A stretch of 32,583 nt of DNA from a virus. The stretch is from the IMG/VR virus record IMGVR_UViG_3300008107_000266, positions 1 through 32,583 of that record, one strand, 5' to 3'. A model generated the notes under the pieces. It did not search any database. It worked only from the letters and a program-made list of their open reading frames with translations, and was not told the origin of the DNA. Shown piece by piece: positions 21,799 to 30,000 of this stretch. Each line of letters starts with the position of its first letter. Position 1 is the first letter of the stretch. A program made the position numbers and the translations under genes.

Positions 21799-22045
21799 TT
21801 TTCTTGGATGATACTAATCCTTTTTCTAAAAATAGTTTTGCTGTCTCTACTAATCCCCCAACATGTTCTCCGTCTATAATAACATATGGATACCCAGTAC
21901 AATCAGGAAATTTATTTAAGAATTCTTCTCGTGTCAGATCTGTTCCAACAGAAACCATAGTGTATTCTACATTTGCGCGAGAAAATAATTCTTTTAGTTT
22001 CTCGCAGTAGAAACACCCTTCGGTAGTAAAAGCAGTTATTTGCAT
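21791..22045 (-). CDS. grx: Glutaredoxin (CFYC)
   Basis: 84 residues: MQITAFTTEGCFYCEKLKEL with a CFYC dithiol site, then GYPYVIIDGEHVGGLVE, the cis-proline and glutathione-binding GG of glutaredoxins. It reduces disulfides with glutathione, for example to support phage ribonucleotide reductase. The ATG follows the psbA terminator T tract directly, so the message from the promoter at 22071-22099 would start with the terminator hairpin. Confidence 0.9.
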   Translation of the reverse strand: MQITAFTTEGCFYCEKLKELFSRANVEYTMVSVGTDLTREEFLNKFPDCTGYPYVIIDGEHVGGLVETAKLFLEKGLVSSKKNV

Positions 22046-22068
22046 AAAAAAAGAGGGTCTTTCGACCC
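22046..22068 (-). terminator. Rho-independent terminator of psbA
   Basis: GGGTC and GACCC form a 5-bp stem around GAAA on the minus strand (22055-22068), followed by TCT and a run of seven Ts that ends at the glutaredoxin ATG. The -10 of the next promoter lies just upstream. Confidence 0.85.
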
Positions 22069-22070
22069 CC

Positions 22071-22099
22071 AGTATATCAGATTGTATCTAACTTGTCAA
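22071..22099 (-). promoter_or_regulatory. Early promoter for glutaredoxin, inside the psbA end
   Basis: TTGACA (22094-22099) and TATACT (22071-22076) with 17 nt spacing on the minus strand. The psbA stop TGA (22096-22098) is in the -35 hexamer. The transcription start would fall at or next to the terminator stem. Confidence 0.8.
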
Positions 22100-23175
22100 C
22101 CGATTGCAGGTGCAGTAAGAGCAACAGGAGTGCTATCAGCAGCAGCAAGATCGAGGGGGAAGTTGTGAGCGTTGCGCTCGTGCATCACTTCAAAACCGAG
22201 GTTAGCACGGTTGAGAATGTCTGCCCAAGTGTTAATCACACGACCGTTGTTGTCAAGCAGAGACTGGTTGAAGTTGAAACCGTTGAGGTTGAAAGCCATG
22301 GTGCTAACACCAAGAGCAGCAAACCAGATACCAACTACAGGCCAAGCAGCAAGGAAGAAGTGGAGACTACGGGAGTTATTGAAGGAAGCATATTGAAAAA
22401 TAAGGCGACCGAAATAACCATGAGCAGCTACGATATTGTAGGTCTCTTCTTCTTGACCGAACTTGTAACCGTAGTTCTGGGATTCTACTTCTGTGGTCTC
22501 ACGAACGAGTGAAGACGTAACCAAACTTCCGTGCATAGCACTAAAGAGACTGCCACCAAATACCCCAGCCACGCCAAGCATATGGAACGGATGCATAAGG
22601 ATATTGTGTTCTGCTTGGAAGACGAGCATGTAGTTAAACGTGCCCGAGATTCCGAGAGGCATACCATCAGAGAAGGAACCTTGACCGAAGGGATACACAA
22701 GGAACACAGCAGTTGCAGCAGCAACGGGAGCAGAATAAGCAACGCAAATCCAAGGACGCATACCCAAACGATAGGAGAGTTCCCATTCACGACCCATGTA
22801 AGAGAAGACACCGATGAGGAAGTGGAATACCACTAGTTGATAGGGACCACCATTATATAGCCATTCATCGAGTGAAGCAGCTTCCCAAATGGGATAGAAG
22901 TGGAGACCGATGGCGTTGCTAGAAGGAACAACAGCACCAGAGATGATGTTGTTTCCATACATTAGAGAACCAGCAACAGGTTCACGGATGCCGTCAATAT
23001 CGACGGGAGGTGCAGCAATAAAAGCAACGATGAAACAGATAGTAGCAGCGAGAAGAGTTGGAATCATTAGGGTTCCAAACCAACCAACATAAAGACGATT
23101 GTTGGTAGAAGTCACCCACTCGCAGAACTGTTCCCAAGTGTTGCTTCCACGCTGTTGAGCGATGGATGCAGTCAT
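22096..23175 (-). CDS. psbA: Photosystem II reaction-centre protein D1
   Basis: 359 residues, full length, uninterrupted (no intron). Visible are the five-helix D1 sequence from [20 protein letters not shown] through [20 protein letters not shown], with the manganese-ligand region (HERN, LDLA) and a C-terminal extension ending LTAPAIG that would be cleaved after Ala344. Residue 130 is Glu (MGRE), as in high-light D1 forms, rather than Gln. Phage D1 keeps photosystem II working during infection. It has a consensus early promoter and its own terminator. Confidence 0.99.
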   Translation of the reverse strand: MTASIAQQRGSNTWEQFCEWVTSTNNRLYVGWFGTLMIPTLLAATICFIVAFIAAPPVDIDGIREPVAGSLMYGNNIISGAVVPSSNAIGLHFYPIWEAASLDEWLYNGGPYQLVVFHFLIGVFSYMGREWELSYRLGMRPWICVAYSAPVAAATAVFLVYPFGQGSFSDGMPLGISGTFNYMLVFQAEHNILMHPFHMLGVAGVFGGSLFSAMHGSLVTSSLVRETTEVESQNYGYKFGQEEETYNIVAAHGYFGRLIFQYASFNNSRSLHFFLAAWPVVGIWFAALGVSTMAFNLNGFNFNQSLLDNNGRVINTWADILNRANLGFEVMHERNAHNFPLDLAAADSTPVALTAPAIG

Positions 23176-23257
23176 AGTTATTAAGACAGTAAGGTTTACA
23201 TGTAAGAAAACAAACGTAACGAAATGTGAGGATCTCGTAACATTTGTTTACCTATTT

Positions 23258-23287
23258 ATTATAACCCGTGCCCCTTTCGGTTGTCAA
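23258..23287 (-). promoter_or_regulatory. psbA promoter
   Basis: TTGACA (23282-23287), 18 nt, TATAAT (23258-23263) on the minus strand: perfect hexamers. The leader is about 75 nt and no clear ribosome-binding site precedes the psbA ATG. The 149 nt between psbA and the 56-aa gene (23176-23324) hold this promoter and a plus-strand TATAAATA box. Confidence 0.88.
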
Positions 23288-23301
23288 GGGGCAAAGTCGG
23301 G

Positions 23302-23309
23302 TATAAATA
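23302..23309 (+). promoter_or_regulatory. Consensus T4 late box on the plus strand (antisense)
   Basis: TATAAATA, the T4 late consensus, read on the plus strand. No plus-strand gene follows; a transcript would run antisense to the 56-aa ORF, hli and ferredoxin. It may be chance in an AT-rich spot. Confidence 0.4.
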
Positions 23310-23324
23310 CTCAATTGCGCCAGT

Positions 23325-23495
23325 TCAGTAACTGGCCTCGTTGTACTCCACCTGACACGGCTGGATCTCGTGGATACTCATGTCAACAGACTTGTCAACC
23401 AGTCTCTGCTCCAATTCGTCAACCGACAGACTGTGTGCTACTACTTCTGTTGAACTAGAATTTTTTTTATAAACGTGAAAAACTTGATCGTTCAT
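23325..23495 (-). CDS. Small protein upstream of psbA, 56 aa
   Basis: The frame begins MNDQVFHVYKKNSSSTEVVA, contains LSVDELEQRLVDK and ends HEIQPCQVEYNEASY. AGAGG precedes two adjacent ATGs (23495 and 23498); the second gives better spacing. It lies between the hli terminator and the psbA promoter, in the photosynthesis island. I recall similar peptides with a VHEIQPC motif in cyanophages, function unknown. Confidence 0.72.
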   Translation of the reverse strand: MNDQVFHVYKKNSSSTEVVAHSLSVDELEQRLVDKSVDMSIHEIQPCQVEYNEASY

Positions 23496-23514
23496 CATAT
23501 ACCTCTATGATAAA

Positions 23515-23554
23515 AACAAAAAAGGGACCATCCTGTTATTTGGCAGGGGTCCCT
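23515..23554 (-). terminator. Rho-independent terminator after hli
   Basis: AGGGACC (23548-23554 side) pairs with GGTCCCT (23523-23529) and an inner CCTG/CAGG extends the stem. On the minus strand a T-rich tract follows. It separates the ferredoxin-hli operon from the 56-aa gene. Confidence 0.85.
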
Positions 23555-23588
23555 CTGGCTTGCGCCGACGATATTCAATTGTTATTTA

Positions 23589-23708
23589 TCAAAGAACACC
23601 AGGGATAATTTGACCCGTGGTGAGATAAGTTCCAACAGCAATTACGAAACCTAGCATAGCAAGACGTGCGTTGAGGATTTCTGCCTCTGGGGTAAAACCG
23701 AATTTCAT
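23589..23708 (-). CDS. hli: High-light-inducible protein (HLIP)
   Basis: 39 residues starting [20 protein letters not shown] and ending YLTTGQIIPGVL. The helix AEILNARLAMLGF is the chlorophyll-binding signature of one-helix light-harvesting-like proteins. It is thought to protect photosystem II under light stress. AAGGAG lies before the ATG. It overlaps the 71-aa gene by ATGA and ends at the terminator at 23.52 kb. Confidence 0.93.
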   Translation of the reverse strand: MKFGFTPEAEILNARLAMLGFVIAVGTYLTTGQIIPGVL

Positions 23709-23920
23709 TTTTGTTCTCCTTGATATAAATGTTTTTGTTTTAGTTCGGGGTTGGGATTACAAACCACCTTTTCTTTTAGAGGTTTGATTACGATAAACTT
23801 GTCACTCTTGAGGGTGCCAGCGATCTTAACTTCCAGATCTTGTCCGTTAGTCCAAGCACCACTCTCTACCAATTCTTGAAGGGCAATACTGAGTTGCCCT
23901 AACATATCACCAGTACTCAC
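23705..23920 (-). CDS. Hypothetical protein after ferredoxin, 71 aa, GTG start
   Basis: The start GTG at 23920 is chosen because it makes GTGA with the ferredoxin stop and has AGGAG 5 nt upstream. It begins [20 protein letters not shown] and contains [20 protein letters not shown]. No family is recognised. Between petF and hli it may assist electron transfer or pigment-protein assembly, but this is only from position. Confidence 0.72.
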   Translation of the reverse strand: MSTGDMLGQLSIALQELVESGAWTNGQDLEVKIAGTLKSDKFIVIKPLKEKVVCNPNPELKQKHLYQGEQK

Positions 23921-24210
23921 AAGTTCTCCTCTTGCTCGGTCAAAATGACACAATCGCTAGTGGGATATGCTACACAAGTTAGCACCCAACCATCTTCAAG
24001 TTGATCATCATCCAAGAACGATTGCTCCTCATTATCTACTGTACCAGAGATAATCTTACCAGCACAGGCAGAGCACGCACCAGCACGGCATGAAGAGGGG
24101 AGGTCGATGCCTGCCTCTTCAGCAGCCTCAAGAATATACATGTCATCGGGGCACTCGAAAGTGGTTTCGGTGCCATCAGGGGATTGCAGGGTAATGTTGA
24201 AAGTGGTCAT
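23917..24210 (-). CDS. petF: Plant-type [2Fe-2S] ferredoxin
   Basis: 97 residues. The cluster ligands are in [12 protein letters not shown] (CxxxxCxxC) and the fourth Cys in LTCVAYP. The acidic composition matches photosynthetic ferredoxins. It accepts electrons from photosystem I and could feed phage enzymes such as bilin reductases or nucleotide metabolism. It shares one base with the 28-aa gene upstream (TAATG). Confidence 0.97.
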   Translation of the reverse strand: MTTFNITLQSPDGTETTFECPDDMYILEAAEEAGIDLPSSCRAGACSACAGKIISGTVDNEEQSFLDDDQLEDGWVLTCVAYPTSDCVILTEQEENL

Positions 24211-24296
24211 TAGTAAGTCTCAGCGAGCTTCTCTACAGCATAGCACAGGGTCACCAAAAAGGCAACCGATGTCAGGGTCCAAACAAATTCAGTCAT
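24210..24296 (-). CDS. Membrane microprotein, 28 aa
   Basis: [20 protein letters not shown] then VEKLAETY: one membrane helix with a short charged tail. It overlaps the hli-like stop by one base and the ferredoxin ATG by one base (TAATG). The size and context recall small photosystem or cytochrome b6f subunits, but no family can be named. Confidence 0.68.
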   Translation of the reverse strand: MTEFVWTLTSVAFLVTLCYAVEKLAETY

Positions 24297-24475
24297 CAGA
24301 AGACCCCGAAGAATAGATTACCTGTGAGAGAATAAGAAATAGCCCAGCGTCCATTATACATCTCCGTAGATTGCATAGGAGTCAAAAGACCCTTACGATT
24401 GTATTCTTGGTAGACCATGGTTGGCTCCTTTGCCCACATGTTCTGTTGTCCATGCTCATTTGTTGTTACAGTCAT
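24296..24475 (-). CDS. Divergent HLIP-like protein, 59 aa
   Basis: The N-terminus MTVTTNEHGQQNMWAKEPTM resembles cyanophage HLIPs (NMFAKEP form). The helix STEMYNGRWAISYSLTGNLF keeps the E-NGRWA core of the chlorophyll-binding motif but departs after it, with no AMxGF. An internal ATG (near residue 20) has a better AAGGAG site, so a shorter product is possible. First gene of the photosynthesis operon, 27 nt from the -10 element. Confidence 0.75.
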   Translation of the reverse strand: MTVTTNEHGQQNMWAKEPTMVYQEYNRKGLLTPMQSTEMYNGRWAISYSLTGNLFFGVF

Positions 24476-24501
24476 TTAGTTTTGTAACGAATTACGACAC
24501 T

Positions 24502-24530
24502 AGTATATAGGATTTCAAATCGTATGTCAA
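24502..24530 (-). promoter_or_regulatory. Early promoter of the hli-like / petF / hli operon
   Basis: TTGACA (24525-24530), 17 nt, TATACT (24502-24507) on the minus strand. It drives the hli-like gene, 28-aa gene, petF, 71-aa gene and hli up to the terminator at 23.52 kb. Confidence 0.88.
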
Positions 24531-24551
24531 GAAATAAAAATGAGCATACGA

Positions 24552-25283
24552 TCACAATAAAAAATCTTTGAGTTGGGGAAATAGATTTTCTATTTTCTCA
24601 ACTCTTTTTTGTATGTCTGGATCATACAAAGCCATCTTAGTTTGAATTAATCCATATGAAGGAAATGTATATTCTATATGTTCTGTTTGACTGAACGTAT
24701 CAATAACAGTATCATCTTTTCCGTTCAATCGAGTTTTCTTTACATCAATATCACAGAAAGAAAAGTCAGTTACTTCTGGCAAATTAAAATGATTACATAC
24801 TCGTTTCAAAGTTTCTTTCTTATCTTGTAGAAAATCATTCGTAGTTACCCATAAAACATTTGAACTATCCAGCATACGAAATACGCTACACAACCAAACG
24901 TATGTTACTTTGTCAAGTTCATCTTCTGGTTTCCAATTGATTGATGGATGATTGTGATTGTTCAAAATATAATCTGTTTTTTGTAATCGTTGCTTGACCC
25001 ACATAGGATTAACAGATTTAATTTTACACAGATGCTGTGCTAAAGGTCTGTATAGAAATACTTTATTGCCTGGAAAGTTTGTTTCAAAACAAGTAGTCAT
25101 ACTTGGAAACTTAACAACAGACCCATAGAAATTTTCCATATTTTTGTATGGATCTGTTCCAAGCAATAAAGATTTTGCCCAGGATGGTTCGGCATAGGAT
25201 TTACATACTGTAGACAATAATGAGGTTATTAATGTAGAACCACACCTTGCCACATGATAGATTTGATGTATTTGTTCAGACAT
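24552..25283 (-). CDS. Sulfotransferase-like protein
   Basis: 243 residues. YHVARCGSTLITSLLS near the N-terminus is the 5-prime-phosphosulfate-binding loop of PAPS sulfotransferases (xRSGST type). NKVFLYRPLAQHLCKIKSV and WLCSVFRMLDSSNVLWVTTN are compatible with the rest of the fold. It may transfer sulfate to a protein or glycan. Its start overlaps the 2OG oxygenase stop by 8 nt, so the two enzymes are coupled downstream of fibre genes. Confidence 0.75.
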   Translation of the reverse strand: MSEQIHQIYHVARCGSTLITSLLSTVCKSYAEPSWAKSLLLGTDPYKNMENFYGSVVKFPSMTTCFETNFPGNKVFLYRPLAQHLCKIKSVNPMWVKQRLQKTDYILNNHNHPSINWKPEDELDKVTYVWLCSVFRMLDSSNVLWVTTNDFLQDKKETLKRVCNHFNLPEVTDFSFCDIDVKKTRLNGKDDTVIDTFSQTEHIEYTFPSYGLIQTKMALYDPDIQKRVEKIENLFPQLKDFLL

Positions 25284-25893
25284 AATTATCGCTATTTTTT
25301 ACACTCATAAACTGAGATATACAATATCTCCCATCACCATTCCAATAAGCACTATCATCTATCGATACTTTCTTTACTCCATGCTCTACATATCCTGGTA
25401 ATAAAATAAAAGTATTATGTGAGCATTCCACTTGATAATTGTATTGTGGAAAATATAATTCTCCCCCACTAAATTTTTTTGGTATTGCGTGAAAATACGA
25501 GAAGGTTAAAAACTCATGTCCAATATCTGTATGTGGTTTATATCCTTCGTTATTGTGATAATATCTAACTTTTGTAATGATGGTATCGACATATCTAAGA
25601 CGTAGTAAATGAGGCCATTTATTTACTATTGTAGATATTAAAGGAGCGTCAAATGTTTTCTTTGTGACTTGTAGAATATTTGATAACTCTGGTATAGTAT
25701 ATGCTTTTTCTAAATGTAATGCTCTACTTTCAGTAAGTCCATTCATACTAGCATGATGAACTCCTGGTTTATATAATTTGTTTGGATAGGATAAAAATTT
25801 AATTTCTTCTTCAATTAATTTTAATTCTTTTTCGTCGTAAAAATTTTCTATTAATACATGAGGAAATGGATTGTCAAGTAATTCTATATTCAT
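25276..25893 (-). CDS. 2OG-Fe(II) oxygenase (prolyl-hydroxylase-like)
   Basis: 205 residues. Iron and cosubstrate motifs are GYKPHTDIGHEFLTFSYF (HxD) and FSGGELYFPQY, then TFILLPGYVEHGVKKV (distal His). The start PFPHVLIENFYDEKEL is common to P4H-like phage oxygenases. Expected to hydroxylate a protein or small molecule; a fibre residue is a possibility given its neighbours. ATGA overlap with the upstream gene. Confidence 0.85.
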   Translation of the reverse strand: MNIELLDNPFPHVLIENFYDEKELKLIEEEIKFLSYPNKLYKPGVHHASMNGLTESRALHLEKAYTIPELSNILQVTKKTFDAPLISTIVNKWPHLLRLRYVDTIITKVRYYHNNEGYKPHTDIGHEFLTFSYFHAIPKKFSGGELYFPQYNYQVECSHNTFILLPGYVEHGVKKVSIDDSAYWNGDGRYCISQFMSVKNSDNYV

Positions 25894-26144
25894 TCGTCTC
25901 CAATAAGAATAACAAACTCATCAATTATTTCGTCATAATACATTCCAATACCAGCATACCTTCCTCTAATGTTTCCATTATATGAAGTTTGCTTCCAGTT
26001 AGTATTTTCTCCCTGTAGCATTTTACAGAATTGAACACCAATCTCTTCCGATTCTTCTCCATTTTCATCAATAATATCATCATTAGATACTACAATAACT
26101 TCAATTACTTTATTGTTTTCGTCTAGTTTAGCAAAGTGTGCCAT
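25890..26144 (-). CDS. Conserved marine-phage protein, 84 aa
   Basis: It begins MAHFAKLDENNKVIEVIVVS and continues to TNWKQTSYNGN, RGRYAGIGMYYD. I recognise this as a family found repeatedly beside tail-fibre genes of marine phages; it may be a small fibre-associated or chaperone-like protein. It starts 2 nt before the end of the glycine-rich gene's intergenic gap and couples to the oxygenase. Confidence 0.75.
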   Translation of the reverse strand: MAHFAKLDENNKVIEVIVVSNDDIIDENGEESEEIGVQFCKMLQGENTNWKQTSYNGNIRGRYAGIGMYYDEIIDEFVILIGDE

Positions 26145-26146
26145 GA

Positions 26147-27082
26147 TTATAAAACAGTAAATGTATTAGAACCTGTGAAGGTATGTATAACGTAAGCAGT
26201 TCCGCTAATTGTTTGGTATGTAATTGTTCCTCCAGTTGCTTTAGCAACAGTTCCAGGATAACGAATTACAACTACACCAGAACCACCAGTAGCTCCTGTA
26301 GCACCAGCAATATCATTTTGACCACGAGCACCACCGCCACTATTTGCTGGGGCATTTGATATCGTAGTATTATTTGGATCTCCATTATTTCCTGTTGTAG
26401 ATGAACCGTTGCCACCGCCACCCCATCCAACATAAGTATTAGAAGTTGTAGAAAATAATATTAAATTATATCCAGCGCCACCATTACCGCCAGTACCAGA
26501 ACCAGCGTTGCTTCCTCCCCCAGTAAATCCACCACCGCCGCCTGCTGCCGCAGTAGATGTTCCAAGCGTACCACTAAAACCAGTACCACCATTATTACCT
26601 TGTCCAACAATTCCTGTTCCTGCTGTATTTCTTGCTGCGGGCCACGTTACAGTAGGTGAACCTGAACCACCTCCACCAGAACCTCCATTTTTGTCTGTTG
26701 AAGAACTACCACCCGATCCACCACCCGATGATGTGAGAACAGCAGCTCCACCAGAAGTTAAAGCATAATATGTATCACTTCCTTTTCCAGTTGAGTCATC
26801 AGCAGCGGCACCACCCGCTCCAACAGTAAGATATAAAGAACTTCCATTTGCTGTGGTTCCACTTGTGGTCCTTACACCACCTCCACCGCCACCACCAGAA
26901 CGAACTGGATCGTAAGAATTATCATCTCCCGCAAATCCCCAAGTATATCTATCAGGAGCATACGTTCCACCACCGCCACCAACTAATAGCATTTCCCAAT
27001 CCAAAGGAACTGCTAAAGGAACAGTACGTTTTCCGATACCAAATGCTTTTGAACTACCGATACCAAATGCTGTTGGACTCAT
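26147..27082 (-). CDS. Glycine-rich fibre-like protein
   Basis: 311 residues from the ATG giving MSPTAFGIGSSKAFGIGKRT with GAGGTG upstream. Residues 35-260 are dominated by polyglycine and Gly-Ser-Thr runs. The C-terminal GSGVVVIRYPG, then TYQTISGTAYVIHTFTGS is a module I have seen at the end of phage glycine-rich proteins. Glycine-rich phage tips can form polyglycine II sandwiches that carry receptor-binding loops. It follows the large fibre gene, so an adhesin or fibre tip is the likely role. Confidence 0.75.
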   Translation of the reverse strand: MSPTAFGIGSSKAFGIGKRTVPLAVPLDWEMLLVGGGGGTYAPDRYTWGFAGDDNSYDPVRSGGGGGGGVRTTSGTTANGSSLYLTVGAGGAAADDSTGKGSDTYYALTSGGAAVLTSSGGGSGGSSSTDKNGGSGGGGSGSPTVTWPAARNTAGTGIVGQGNNGGTGFSGTLGTSTAAAGGGGGFTGGGSNAGSGTGGNGGAGYNLILFSTTSNTYVGWGGGGNGSSTTGNNGDPNNTTISNAPANSGGGARGQNDIAGATGATGGSGVVVIRYPGTVAKATGGTITYQTISGTAYVIHTFTGSNTFTVL

Positions 27083-27090
27083 ATTACACC

Positions 27091-30000
27091 TCAACTAAAG
27101 TTTGTATTACCTGAACCAAATACGTTGATGGTTCCTGCACTATCTTTAACAATAGTAAATGTAATGATATCAAAGTTATTTGTTGCCGTTGGAGCAGAAC
27201 CACCAGACCATTTGACTCCACCAGAAACAGAGGAACCATTAACACTACAAGCATCACCATAAGTTTGTGCTGTATCCCCATCAATAATTAGAGTTACTGT
27301 TGTTGCTTTGCTGTTTGCTGTTGGAACGTTAGTAAATGCCCAAGTAGTTACAGAAGCATTAAGATCTCCAAGAACTACAGTTCCCGCTGATGTATCTACT
27401 GTGAGTGTTCCAGATGAAGGAGCAAGTGTAGTATTGAAAGCATTTACTACTGTTTCTGTAATCTGATTTAAATTAGTTGTTCCACTTACAGTTAAACTAG
27501 TTAGAGTTCCAACAGAAGTCAAACTGGAACTTGTAACAGCAGCACCCAAACTGAATGAACCAGTTGAAGGACCAATCTGAGAACCGCTGGCAATCAATAC
27601 GTTACCTATACGATATTGCTTACCAGATGCTAAGTCGAAATGTTCTGTTGATGTCCACGCATCAGTTGCATCTGTCCAGGTAATAGATTTATTGGTTGTT
27701 CCGAGCAAACGAATACCACCACCATCAGCTGATGTATCAGAAGGACCAACAACATTAAATGTTGCCTGACCACTACTGCCATTTACATTATTATCGAGAG
27801 TAATTGTCTCAGCAACACTATCAATAGATAGAATTTTTGTCCCAACAGCAACATTAATACCACTAGTTGAAATGCTAACTACCATTCCAGGAATGACATT
27901 AGCAAAAGAAGATACATTAGAAATGGTAGGTGAACCATTAGTTACATTAGCAGTAAATGTAGTATTTTCTACATTACCAAGATCAATCAGTTTGTCATCA
28001 ACAGTTAATGTACTCGTATTTAATGTTGTAGTAATTCCATTTACTAATAGGTTACCAGTTAAGGTTAGATTACCACCAATACCAACATCATTTAAGAATT
28101 GAACGTTAAATCCACTGTCTCCGCGAATCCAAGTGCCAGTTCCAGAACCAATCACAAGTTGCCTATCTCCACCAGGAGTAGGTGGTCTGTATGTTGCGTT
28201 AGTATCATTCTCGTCATCTGCTGCACCAATCAATACGTTACCGCTTCCAGTTGCACCAGCACCAGCATAGTGACCGATACAAACGTTGTAACCACCACCA
28301 CTATTACCATATAAAGTATTTGCACCAACCGCAACATTCTTGCTTCCAGTAAGATCGCTGTATTGCGAATCTCTACCAACTGCAATATTATAAGTAGCAG
28401 TTCCAGCAGATCTCAGAGCATTATTACCAATTGCTACGTTACCAGCACCAGAATTGAGTGTTAATCCAGCCTCATAACCAAGTGCTGTATTCTGTGTTCC
28501 TGAGGTAATTGAATATAAAGCATTTTCTCCAACACGAGTGTTAGTTGCTAATTGGTTCCCACCTCTACCAACATCAACACCAAGAATACGAATGTCTGAG
28601 TTTACAAATGTTGCTGTTGAGTTGACTGTTAGTAAATCACCAACAGCGTCTCCTAGGATTACCGATCCATCACACTGCAGTTTCATGGATCCGAAAATCC
28701 TTACCGTATTTGCTGGTGTGTTTGGTGTTGCGGGTCTTCCAGCACCGATATGTAGAGTAGTAGCAGCACCAGCGAAGTTAATTAGAGTTGCTGTGCTATC
28801 GATAAGATCGAATGATGCGCTGTTTGTAGTTAAACTTGTCTGAACCTGTGGGCTCAGGTTGAACATCAGACGACCACCAGTTCCAGTTTCATCTGAAATC
28901 TTACCAGCAAGTTGGTTTGATGTCGTTGATGCTAGAGCGTCAATTCTATTGTTCGAATAAATTACAGTTCCGCCAGCACCAAATGAAACTGTTGAATTAT
29001 CTGTTCCCTGGAATGTTAATGTGTTGTTGCAAGTAAAAGTTTTGTTGTTAGCAATTGTAAGAGTTCCACTTACAACCTGAGAAATTGAGAGACCATTAAC
29101 ACTTGTAGCAGTGGCAACTCCAATATTTGGTGTAGTTAATGTTGGTGATGTTAATGTTTTATTAGTTAGAGTTTGAGTTTCTCCTTCAGTTACCAATCTC
29201 TGAGAAACAGAACCATCATATGTTCTCCAATATCCACCATTTTCTGTCCACAAGAGAGAACTATATGAAGTTACAAGTCCAAGAGAGTTAGTAGTTCTAT
29301 TAACTTGAATACCACCATCAGCACCAGTAATGCTAACGCCTCTACGCATCTCAATAATATTATCTTCAATCACCAAAGTCTGTGACTGAACTGTTGTGGT
29401 AGCACCAGTAACGATTAAGTCTCCACCAATAGTTACAGTTGAACCATCATCATTAATAATACTATTCGTAATCTGATTATTTCCACTATCCCACTTAAGA
29501 ACTTTCTGGTTTGTGAAGTTAGCAACGTTCTTAATAGAAAATTCTGTTCCACCAGGAGCACCAGTTGCAGCAGCTCCAGATATTGTTAAACCTCCACCTG
29601 ATAGTGGAGTGAATGTCGTATTAGTATCAACAGAACTAATGGTAATTTCTGGAGCACCTGTTGTCGCGTTAGTTCCCTGAGAAATAGTTGTTGCACCACC
29701 CTGAACAAGGGTAATGTTTCCTGCAGTATATGTTCCTGAAGATGTTCCACGCAGGAATGTTTCTGTGTTAGTGAAGGAAGAAGCAACAGTAATTGTGCTT
29801 CCAGATTGTGTTAATGTTACATTAGCCCCTGGAGCAAAACTAATATCACCAGAAGTGAATGATCCGCCACCAGCACCAGTTGCTCTAACTCTCGTAATGG
29901 TATCAAGAGAGTTGAATGTGAAGGTATTTCCAGACTGAGCAATAGTTAAGTTTGTGCTTCCCGATGCAAGGGTTACATCTCCACTTACATATGAACCACT

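Noticed and set aside
22093-22512. 139-aa plus-strand frame opposite psbA
   Set aside because: Antisense to psbA; codon pattern is the mirror of D1.
22096-23175. Intron or homing endonuclease in psbA, as known in some cyanophages
   Set aside because: The D1 frame is continuous and full length.
23583-23590. GATAAATA late-type box at the hli stop
   Set aside because: A strong terminator follows at once and no gene starts at the usual distance, so promoter function is unlikely.
26508-26768. Proline-rich plus-strand frame
   Set aside because: It is the complement of polyglycine codons in the fibre-like gene (GGN read as NCC).
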